NCBI GenBank assembly: GCA_028685295.1
Contig: JAQUEL010000023.1
Location: 1 to 23,017, forward strand
Direction of reading: 5' to 3'
Length of the DNA: 23,017 nt
Source of the DNA: a bacterium
GTDB lineage: Bacteria > UBP13 > UBA5359
Shown: positions 15,612 through 23,017 of the stretch, one piece after another
How positions within the stretch are numbered: the first letter of the stretch is position 1
How the letters are laid out: the number at the start of each line of letters is the position of its first letter
Notes under the pieces: model-generated
The model's database searches: none
What the model was told of the DNA's origin: nothing
Seen by the model: the letters and a program-made list of their open reading frames with translations, nothing else
Made by a program: the position numbers and the translations under genes

Positions 15612-18600
15612 CTATCCTCCGGCATCATTAACGGTGAATATGTCTCTCTTCATCCCGCTCTTTCCGTCAGAGTTGATCACTTCAACCGACCAGAAGCCGG
15701 CATCAACCCCATGCAAATTGAATTCACAGGTTATCTTTTCGGAACTCACCACCTCGACATCGATTGCCTCTATAGGAGTAGCGCCATCCCTTATAAGCTG
15801 CGCCTTTGCCCCCACTCTGAAGCCGGTTCCGGCCAGGTTGCGGATAACCACAGATCCATTATTCGATCCGACGGCGGGATCGATCGACGTCACCGTCGGT
15901 GAGGCGTGTCGGATTTCAAAGGCATCTATCTTGGTTATGCTCTGAGTATCCGGATTAGTCACTATCAGATCCCAGAGGCCAAGTGCGCTGTCGGACGAAG
16001 GCAGATTGAAGCTGCATTCGATGCTCTCGGCAGTCGTGCCGGTCACAATCGGCTCAATAGGTACCTGCCCTTCCTTGGTCAGCCATACCTTTGCACCGCT
16101 CTGGAAGTACTGTCCGCTTATCACGGCACCGCTTACAGTCTTGCCCTGCTCACCGTCCGACGGCGATATAGAGCTGACTACAGGCGCAGGATCGGCAATG
16201 TGGAAGGCTGCAGGCAGGGTGGCCTCATCGCTGAGGTAATTAGCGACTATCACATCCCAAGCACCGCTGGCGGCACCGGTAAGATCGAACGTGCAGTTGA
16301 TGCTGTCAGTAGCTACAGTTACGTTCGTGCCGAGTATCTCCTGGCCGGCACGCTTAAGTTTCACTGTAGGACCAGAGAAACCGCTGCCCTGAATGGTTAC
16401 CGCCTTTGCACTCTCGTTATTGAAAGCATTGGACGGCGTAATACCGGTTAACATCGGGGCAGGATTAAGAACGGTAAAGGCTGCCGTTGCACTTCCACCA
16501 TCGGCATTGGTGACCGTCAGCGTCCATTGACCGGCAGCAGCACCGTTAAGATCGAACATGAATTTAAGTTCATTCGGCGCAGCCGATACCAGCTGTCCAT
16601 TGATGTCCGGCTCATCAGCCCTGGAAAGCTTCACACTGCCGGGATTGAAACCGCTGCCGGCAATAGTAATTTCTACCGCTCCATTATTCATTGCCTTATT
16701 CGGCGAGAGCGATGTGATAACCGGCGGCAAAGGCATAACAGAGAAGCCCCCTGCCTTGTTCCCCGATCGGTTATCAGGGTTGGTCACCACTATATCCCAG
16801 GCGCCGTACGCCGCAGTCGCCGGTATAGTTATGCTGCAGGTTATACTATTTTCATCGGCTACTATCTCATTTATAGCCTCTATAGCCGTCTGACCGGCCC
16901 TGCTCAGCTTCACCTGTGCTCCGGAAATGAAATGGGAACCTCTGATGATAACCTCCCCGGTCTCATTCCTTTCCATGAAAGCAGGATCAGCCTCGGTAAC
17001 GATCGGTGCAGGTTTCAAGATAGTAAAGGCATCGATCATGGAGTTTGCCTGACCATCGCTGTTCACCACGCGCAGCTTCCGTTTACCCTCAGCGGCGCCT
17101 GACAGGTTGAAGGTACAGATTATCCGGGTAGGAGTTATGCTGCTCACTGTTCCAGTTATGGTGGGCAACCCTCCCATTTCCAGCGATACCGTAGTAGCCG
17201 GATCATCGATAAAGTATTTACCGCTCACCGTAACAACAACGGCGTTTTGATCATTGTCGCCGCTGGCCGGTGTTACTGACGTTATCTCCGGTGCCGGATT
17301 GCTAACGGTGAAGCCACTGCTCAACACGCCATCTCCAACGGCATGCGGATTAGCCACTACCACGTTCCAGGCTCCCGGAACCGCCGGCTCACCCGTTCCA
17401 TAAGGGTTGTTCAGGTCGAAGGTGCAGCCAATGGAGCCGGCGGTCAGCGAAGTCACTGTTCCATTGATATCGGTCTGACCCGCCCTGGTCAGCTTTACGG
17501 TAGCGCCGCCGATAAAATTTGCTCCGCTTATAGTCACATCGGCATTACCCGTATTCATGGCGCCGGCCGGATTGATACCGTTCACAACAGCTGCCGGCGA
17601 CATGACGGTAAAGAGATCCTCTCCACCGGTACTGCTCTTATCGCCGGGGTTGATCACTACCACGTCACACAGGCCCGTCTGAGTTCCGGATGGAATAACG
17701 AACCGGCAGGTTATCTTATTACCGGAGCCATCTACAACTACGGAAGAGGCGGCTATATCCGCTGCCAGGCCGCCGCCGGTCAATTTAACCTGCGCACTGG
17801 GAGCAAAGCCGCTTCCAGCAAGCTCCGTTATAGATATTCCTTGCCCGATTACGCCTGCAGCCGGTGTAATCGATGTCACCGTCGGCGCCTGATATTCGAT
17901 GTTAAAGAGCCCGGTGCCGCCAGTGCCGGCCTTGCCGCCGGGATTGGTCACAACAACGTTCCAGGGACCGGTCAGCGCATCGGATGGTATAGCAAGCTTA
18001 CAGGTAATCTGAGTAGGAATGACGACATCCACATCGGTTGCCATTATATCCGCCTGCCCGCTGCGAGCCAGCTTAACGGTTGCACCGGCCTGGAAACCTG
18101 TACCGGCAAGATCCGTTATAGTAACGGTTTGCCCGCGATCACTCTTATCGGGAGTTATGGAGGCAACCGTCGGCGTTACATCCTCTACTTTGAAGAGGGC
18201 AGCCCCGGTCCCGGACTGAGCATCGGGATTGGTTACCACCACATCCCAGTTATCCTTTTCAGCGCCGACAGGTATATCGAAAGTACAAGTGATCTTGCCG
18301 GAGCTCTCCACGACAACGTTCGTCGCATTTATATCAGGAGAACCCGTTCTGACGAGTTTTACCGCAGCACCATCAATGAATCCGCTGCCGGCAAGATTGG
18401 TAACAGGGATAGATTGGCCACGCTCACCTGTAGCAGGAGTTATGGAGACAACCGTCGGCGCCTGATGAGACAAGGTAAATCTGTCATTGGCGTTAACGGT
18501 ACTCCAGGCGGAACCTATATTCCTTACCTGAAGATCCCACACTCCGCTTTCCGGCAACTGCCCGGTGCCGTAAGGATCAGAGAGATTGAAGAGAGCCGTA

Positions 18601-21600
18601 ATGGTATTTCCTCCCGTAACCGCTACTACTGTTCCGGGTATCGCTGCTAAATCCGCTCCGTTTTTAGATATCCTTACAGAGGCATTATCATAGAAGTTAC
18701 TGCCTGTTACCGTAATGGACTTTGCCGTCTCATCGGTATTGCCTGTATCCGGTGCGATAGCGGTAACGGACGGCGCCGGCCAGGCGACCATCACGGCATT
18801 TGCCAGGCTGTAATCTTTGCCGTCATCGTTGGTGACTACCAGGTTCCAACTTTTGCCGCCCTCAGCCGGCAAAGTGAACCGGCATTCCAGGCTGACGTTA
18901 TCCGCAACAATAGTCTCATCGGCCGCAATGGTATCGCTGCCGCGCACCAGCGTTGCCTCCGCACCGGCTCTGAAGTACTCTCCCGTCACAGCCATGGTAA
19001 GCGTTGAATTTACCTCGCCGCTGCCGGGAGTTGCCCCGGTTATTATCGGCTGACGATAAATAGTGTTGAAGGCATCCGGCAGTTCATCAAAAACCGAACT
19101 GGTTGTATTCTGGGCACATATGCTCCATCCCTCCGTCGGTGCCGGCGGGAAATCCGCCGTGCTGATTACAGCCGTTGCCTGCATGGGATCTATAACGCCG
19201 GCAGTAATCTTGGGCGTATTGAATGCTCCCGCCATCAGCCAGACGCGCATACCCTCCTTGAAGCCGCTGCCCTCAAGGCGCAGAGTGACCGTAGCATCAT
19301 TGAGGTATATCTTGTTGGCATCCGCCAACGGCGCACCGTCTACAAAGGCCTTGGTAATCTCCGGCGTATCGCTGACAATCTCAAAGGTAGCCGTTACGGG
19401 TGAACCGGCCAATGTGCCGCTGGTGGCGGTCATTTTATACGTTCCGGGATAATCGCCCACCGCTATCCTTCCTGAAGATGCGATGCCGTCTCCCAGAACG
19501 GAATCGGTTCCGGTTACAGTTGTCGGATTGCCGATCTCCATATCGTCGGCGCCGGTAGGCTTTTTCGTTTGAGCAAAGGTTACGGCTATGCCGTTGACGG
19601 GATTATTATTGGCATCAACAATCCTTACCTTGAATTCCGCCAGGGAACTGTTGATCACTCCGCTTTGAGAATTACCGCTTGCAACCTCTATACGGGCAGC
19701 GGTACCGGCCTTTACGGTCACTGTGGTAGTTCCCTCTGCCGCCGGTGCAGCTTCATCCCCGATCCAGGCCTTAATGGTATATGTCCCTGCATCGTTGGTC
19801 TGAAAGGTGCTCTTGGCCTTGCCGTCGGTTCCGGAAATGGCAGCACTCATACCGACAACGCTATTGTCCTGAGCGGTAGCCTTGAAGTTTACCACTGTGC
19901 CATTTACCGGGTTGCCGTATGCATCAACTACCGTAGTCGTACACTCGTCCGCTGTGCCGGCAACAGCACTGGCAGTGGCCGGCACAACACTTAAATTACC
20001 GGCAGGCTCATTTGCATCAACCGTTATCTTGGTATTAACAGCCGCTAAACCTGATGTAGCCGCCGTGATGGTATGCACGACTCCCGCCTTCTTAGCAACC
20101 GTAACATTGGCGGTTGCTCGGCCGCTTTCATCCGTAACCGCGCTTGACGGAGACACAGAGCCGTTGTTATCGATAGTAAAGCTGATCGGCTTGCCTTTTA
20201 CCGGTATTCCAAGGTTATCATATACCGTTGCCGTAATAAGGGTATCGCTCGATCCCGCCTTGTAAGGCCCGGAAGATGCCATCACTGAAACTGTGCCGGG
20301 GACCGTACCGGAACCGCCATAAATAGTTATGCTGCCGGTTGTTCCCTTGGCCGGCCCATCGGCAACCGTCATGGTAATGGTTTCGGTAGGATTATCCTTG
20401 GTAAGGAAATTGGTGGTATATACGGGCTGATGATCAACTCTACCTTTATCATCAGCAGCAAAGCTACAGGTGGCGCCGTTACCAATCGATCCCTTGCCGC
20501 CCTGGGCACGTATTGTTGTGCTGCCGACATAATCGGTTTTCAGGTTATCATACTGATCATACGCCCAGATGGTGGTATACGTAGGCTGTCCGTTTACCGC
20601 ACCGCCGCCATGCTGCTCGAAGGCAAAGTGATCCAATTTCTCCGGCATGATGGTGGTTATAACCGTATTCTCCGCATAGGATATGTATCCCATGCACCTC
20701 ATCCTGGCCGTTACTGTGGCCGGGCTGTCAATGGTACGCGTGCTGGCCGTAAATTTAGCGGTAGCTATGCCGGCCGGATTATGAGTGTCCGCCGTCGGGC
20801 TAAAAGAAGACCGCTCTCCTCCAGGCAAGAAATTAACGGTAGCGTATGAAGGGTTCTCTCTTGTAGCGGGCGCCAATGGATGGCCGTATTCATCTTCGGC
20901 ATAGCTGTAAAAGGACATGGCGTTTCCCGCTCTTATTGTAGCCGTTGTTGCAGGAATCCCCAGTTCATTCATTGTAATAAAAAAGGTTTTTGGTGTTCCT
21001 GTAAAGATCACCCGGCAGATATCGTTAACAGCCATGGGTACGCCGTCGACGTCACCGGCCGTGACCGTTATCTTGGATACTCCGCGCTTTTCCGATTCAA
21101 CGCTTCCGGTGCGTATGGTCCCCCAGTCCGGCGCCGTAAGAGTAGACACCGCTACGCCCCCGGTAGTGGAGCTGCTGCCGGTAGGCTGACCGGCCATCAT
21201 GGAACCGAGCTCCGAAGTAAAGTAAACCCGTGTGCCGTCATTTACAGGGTTGCCGAACTGATCCTTGACGGTGGCTTTGACTTGCAGAGTAGAAACGTTA
21301 TCTGCAGGTATAACACCCTCTACGGCACCTATGCTGAGAGAGTTGGGGCCTTCAAGCGAGGCATATATCCGGCTTGGCGGGCCGGCATCAACAGAGAGAT
21401 GCAATAGGGCGCTCTTGACTGTGCTGCTATCAGGCGGCGGCAATATTATTGAGGCCTCAATGTCAACGGAACCGGATTTATCGCCTGATTGTAATGAAGT
21501 GGAGGCCACGCCGTTAACAGTTGTAGAAGGGCTGGAAATGGTAGCCTTCTCCCTATCGCTGGCTGTAAAAATAACTTCGGTATTATCGGACACCAGATTG

Positions 21601-23017
21601 CCGAACCGGTCGTAGACCGTTGCCTTTACGGGTAGCTTATTACCGCCCACCTGGACACGTGTGCCCGACGGTGCGCTCAGGAGTATTATCGCCGGCTTAC
21701 CGGCAACCAGCTCAATAGAGGTGCTCTTGTTCACAAAACTATAATCCGCCACAGTCGCCCTTATACTGGCGATGCCGGATACAGTGCCGGCGGTGAAGTG
21801 AGCCGTGATAATTCCATCGGAATCTGTAAGGCCGAAGGCCGGGCTGACGCCGCCCATCTCTGACGGCTCCTTGGAGAAATTCACCCTTACGCCGCTGACC
21901 GGATTTCCTGTGGAATCCTTGACCACGCAAATAATCTCCGCAGTCTGTATGCCGTCGGCAACCATCTGGTCCTTGGTGCTGCTGATCTCTATGGAATTAG
22001 GCACACGCTGATTAATAGTCTGCTGTTGAATATCAGAGCCGTATCCCAGCGCGCGGTCCTCGACTTTAATGCTCGGGGTTCCGACTACCGTCGATTTAAA
22101 GTAGAACTGCCCCAGGCCATCCGTCATTCTCAATGTAAATGATTGAGCCTGATAGGTGCCATCTGCCGTATCGCAGAAAAGCACGGGGCCTTTGTCTAGG
22201 GCGGTAACGGTTATATCCTGATCGGTAAAGGATATATCCCGCGTTCCATCCTCATTCAATGCCTCTACCTTAACCGGAGTCGGCGAAGCCTCGCCGGTAA
22301 AGAGCGTATAAGGCAAAGAGGTTATCTTGATGCGCTTGCTGACAATTGTCACCTTTTGAATGGCCTGCTGCAACGAACCTATTTTATCCTCGACACATAT
22401 GCTGGGCGTACCGGCGTTCGTATCTCTGAAGTAAAAACTTCCCACTCCATTAACGATATCTATATCGATTTCACCGTTCCACGGGTCTGTCCCATCTCTG
22501 GAGAACATCAGGCTGGTGGAACCCGATCCCTTAACGGAGACCATACCGCCTGCATTTATACCGGTTACCAGGTTCTCATATTGATCCTGCACCTGGATAT
22601 TCACTATGCTGGATACACTGCCTATGGCAATGCTCTGCCCCTCTGTTGTGCTGAAGCCGAGCTTGGCCTGGTCGTCAGGATAGATGGATATGGCACCGCT
22701 CTCCCCGCTGCGGAAAGGCGTCTGCCCCTCTTCCACAGCTACGGTAACGCTGCTGTCTATTGTTCCCTCGTAAGTCGCCTGCGTATCCATAGCTTTGACT
22801 ACTACAAATTGCTGTCCGGCCGGTATAGTCGCCTGAGCAGCATTGAATTTTTCGCCATCCGTGGAGAACTTCATCTTCCCCATATGCCACGTTGTTCCGG
22901 CCCGGAGATTAACGGTAAGGCTTTGAGAGGGAATCATCAGAGTGCCGGTATTATCTACCGGAGAGATACGTACAGAATATGGCTTACCAGCCTTCCAGGA
23001 AACAGCTGTTCCGCCGG
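15612..23017 (-). CDS. Giant Big_1 Ig-like / IPT-TIG repeat protein (5' end beyond window)
   Basis: The frame is open from the stop at 15612 to the window edge: at least about 2,468 residues, with its start missing. An internal ATG at 22937 is not a convincing start, because the frame continues upstream as plausible protein (GGTAVSWKAGKPYSVRIS). In order, the visible part has two related Ig-like units sharing GTPSI-x-VED; then about eight bacterial Ig-like (Big_1/invasin-type) modules marked by NPV-x-G-x-x-V-x-F and DGxAxxxxT; then about 13 IPT/TIG modules ending at the C terminus. I see no LPXTG, PEP-CTERM, autotransporter barrel or other sorting signal at the C terminus (ends TVNDAGG). Such proteins are usually exported and act in adhesion or as stalk/fibre components; that is family-level inference. 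Confidence 0.9.
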   Translation of the reverse strand, partial: GGTAVSWKAGKPYSVRISPVDNTGTLMIPSQSLTVNLRAGTTWHMGKMKFSTDGEKFNAAQATIPAGQQFVVVKAMDTQATYEGTIDSSVTVAVEEGQTPFRSGESGAISIYPDDQAKLGFSTTEGQSIAIGSVSSIVNIQVQDQYENLVTGINAGGMVSVKGSGSTSLMFSRDGTDPWNGEIDIDIVNGVGSFYFRDTNAGTPSICVEDKIGSLQQAIQKVTIVSKRIKITSLPYTLFTGEASPTPVKVEALNEDGTRDISFTDQDITVTALDKGPVLFCDTADGTYQAQSFTLRMTDGLGQFYFKSTVVGTPSIKVEDRALGYGSDIQQQTINQRVPNSIEISSTKDQMVADGIQTAEIICVVKDSTGNPVSGVRVNFSKEPSEMGGVSPAFGLTDSDGIITAHFTAGTVSGIASIRATVADYSFVNKSTSIELVAGKPAIILLSAPSGTRVQVGGNKLPVKATVYDRFGNLVSDNTEVIFTASDREKATISSPSTTVNGVASTSLQSGDKSGSVDIEASIILPPPDSSTVKSALLHLSVDAGPPSRIYASLEGPNSLSIGAVEGVIPADNVSTLQVKATVKDQFGNPVNDGTRVYFTSELGSMMAGQPTGSSSTTGGVAVSTLTAPDWGTIRTGSVESEKRGVSKITVTAGDVDGVPMAVNDICRVIFTGTPKTFFITMNELGIPATTATIRAGNAMSFYSYAEDEYGHPLAPATRENPSYATVNFLPGGERSSFSPTADTHNPAGIATAKFTASTRTIDSPATVTARMRCMGYISYAENTVITTIMPEKLDHFAFEQHGGGAVNGQPTYTTIWAYDQYDNLKTDYVGSTTIRAQGGKGSIGNGATCSFAADDKGRVDHQPVYTTNFLTKDNPTETITMTVADGPAKGTTGSITIYGGSGTVPGTVSVMASSGPYKAGSSDTLITATVYDNLGIPVKGKPISFTIDNNGSVSPSSAVTDESGRATANVTVAKKAGVVHTITAATSGLAAVNTKITVDANEPAGNLSVVPATASAVAGTADECTTTVVDAYGNPVNGTVVNFKATAQDNSVVGMSAAISGTDGKAKSTFQTNDAGTYTIKAWIGDEAAPAAEGTTTVTVKAGTAARIEVASGNSQSGVINSSLAEFKVRIVDANNNPVNGIAVTFAQTKKPTGADDMEIGNPTTVTGTDSVLGDGIASSGRIAVGDYPGTYKMTATSGTLAGSPVTATFEIVSDTPEITKAFVDGAPLADANKIYLNDATVTLRLEGSGFKEGMRVWLMAGAFNTPKITAGVIDPMQATAVISTADFPPAPTEGWSICAQNTTSSVFDELPDAFNTIYRQPIITGATPGSGEVNSTLTMAVTGEYFRAGAEATLVRGSDTIAADETIVADNVSLECRFTLPAEGGKSWNLVVTNDDGKDYSLANAVMVAWPAPSVTAIAPDTGNTDETAKSITVTGSNFYDNASVRISKNGADLAAIPGTVVAVTGGNTITALFNLSDPYGTGQLPESGVWDLQVRNIGSAWSTVNANDRFTLSHQAPTVVSITPATGERGQSIPVTNLAGSGFIDGAAVKLVRTGSPDINATNVVVESSGKITCTFDIPVGAEKDNWDVVVTNPDAQSGTGAALFKVEDVTPTVASITPDKSDRGQTVTITDLAGTGFQAGATVKLARSGQADIMATDVDVVIPTQITCKLAIPSDALTGPWNVVVTNPGGKAGTGGTGLFNIEYQAPTVTSITPAAGVIGQGISITELAGSGFAPSAQVKLTGGGLAADIAASSVVVDGSGNKITCRFVIPSGTQTGLCDVVVINPGDKSSTGGEDLFTVMSPAAVVNGINPAGAMNTGNADVTISGANFIGGATVKLTRAGQTDINGTVTSLTAGSIGCTFDLNNPYGTGEPAVPGAWNVVVANPHAVGDGVLSSGFTVSNPAPEITSVTPASGDNDQNAVVVTVSGKYFIDDPATTVSLEMGGLPTITGTVSSITPTRIICTFNLSGAAEGKRKLRVVNSDGQANSMIDAFTILKPAPIVTEADPAFMERNETGEVIIRGSHFISGAQVKLSRAGQTAIEAINEIVADENSITCSITIPATAAYGAWDIVVTNPDNRSGNKAGGFSVMPLPPVITSLSPNKAMNNGAVEITIAGSGFNPGSVKLSRADEPDINGQLVSAAPNELKFMFDLNGAAAGQWTLTVTNADGGSATAAFTVLNPAPMLTGITPSNAFNNESAKAVTIQGSGFSGPTVKLKRAGQEILGTNVTVATDSINCTFDLTGAASGAWDVIVANYLSDEATLPAAFHIADPAPVVSSISPSDGEQGKTVSGAVISGQYFQSGAKVWLTKEGQVPIEPIVTGTTAESIECSFNLPSSDSALGLWDLIVTNPDTQSITKIDAFEIRHASPTVTSIDPAVGSNNGSVVIRNLAGTGFRVGAKAQLIRDGATPIEAIDVEVVSSEKITCEFNLHGVDAGFWSVEVINSDGKSGMKRDIFTVNDAGG
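15615..19369 (-). repeat. Tandem array of about 13 IPT/TIG-coding units
   Basis: The opening motif of each unit (P-x-V/I-T-x-I-x-P) recurs near 15862, 16150, 16428, 16697, 16980, 17264, 17560, 17849, 18141, 18428, 18746, 19021 and 19337, a period of about 270-320 bases. Further conserved phrases are GSGF, VKL-x-RxGQ, I-x-C-x-F and WDVVVTNPD. DNA identity between units is moderate, so this is an old protein-level array, not a fresh expansion. Confidence 0.85.
19370..22000 (-). repeat. Big_1-type Ig-like module array
   Basis: Conserved G-NPV-x-G-x-x-V-x-F-type motifs recur near 19,570, 19,890, 20,190, 21,230, 21,580 and 21,890, with more divergent units near 20,530 and 20,850, a spacing of about 300-380 bases. 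Boundaries are approximate and taken from the translated motifs. Confidence 0.65.

Noticed and set aside
17343-18650. 435-codon plus-strand open frame
   Set aside because: It lies wholly antisense to the IPT repeat array; its length follows from the codon periodicity and repetition of the real gene. Its translation is rich in Arg/Tyr/His with no domain.
15612-19369. CRISPR-like periodicity in the giant gene
   Set aside because: The roughly 290-base period is from protein domains in one open frame; units are diverged at the DNA level and there are no short identical repeats with spacers.

Overview
The window looks like chromosomal DNA from an uncultivated diderm bacterium. Every gene I can support lies on the minus strand, so transcription runs from high to low coordinates. 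Diderm clues are an LptD/OstA-like outer-membrane barrel and a FadL/PorV-like (UPF0164-type) barrel that ends in phenylalanine. On the other hand, the lineage uses RNase Y, carries strong AGGAGG-type ribosome binding sites, and has a GAAC-N4-GTTY-type LexA site upstream of recA, which is the Gram-positive/actinobacterial style. The phylum cannot be fixed from sequence alone. There is no gene-free stretch longer than about 200 bases, and I found no tRNA, rRNA, CRISPR or insertion sequence.

Region 1 (about 1-10,370) is a genome-maintenance block, in order of transcription: uvrB, uvrA, cinA, thpR, recA, recX, rny. uvrA/cinA/thpR and recA/recX are packed with gaps of 2-4 bases or short overlaps. 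The uvrA stop codon sits inside the cinA ribosome binding site. recA has its own near-consensus sigma-70-type promoter at 3356-3385, with a LexA-like operator lying exactly in the spacer, so SOS control is readable from the sequence. The block ends in a strong hairpin just after rny (1-30). A short degenerate repeat occurs twice in the recA leader and once in the uvrB-uvrA gap.

Region 2 (about 10,424-15,409) is an envelope cluster, in order of transcription: two paralogous membrane-anchored zinc-ribbon proteins with long low-complexity tails (the first also carries a C-terminal TPR-like stretch), an unusual protein joining a fibronectin type III domain to an LptA/LptD-like fold and a barrel, and a FadL/PorV-like outer-membrane protein. 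A strong ribosome binding site in front of a nine-codon mini-ORF precedes the barrel-fusion gene.

Region 3 (15,612 to the right edge) is one giant open frame, still open at the window edge (at least about 2,468 residues). It is built of bacterial Ig-like (Big_1/invasin-type) modules followed by about 13 tandem IPT/TIG modules. It is probably a secreted or surface filamentous protein. A 13-bp perfect hairpin separates it from the zinc-ribbon genes. Regions 2 and 3 are the accessory part of the window; a link between the giant protein and the neighbouring barrels is possible but is inference from adjacency only.
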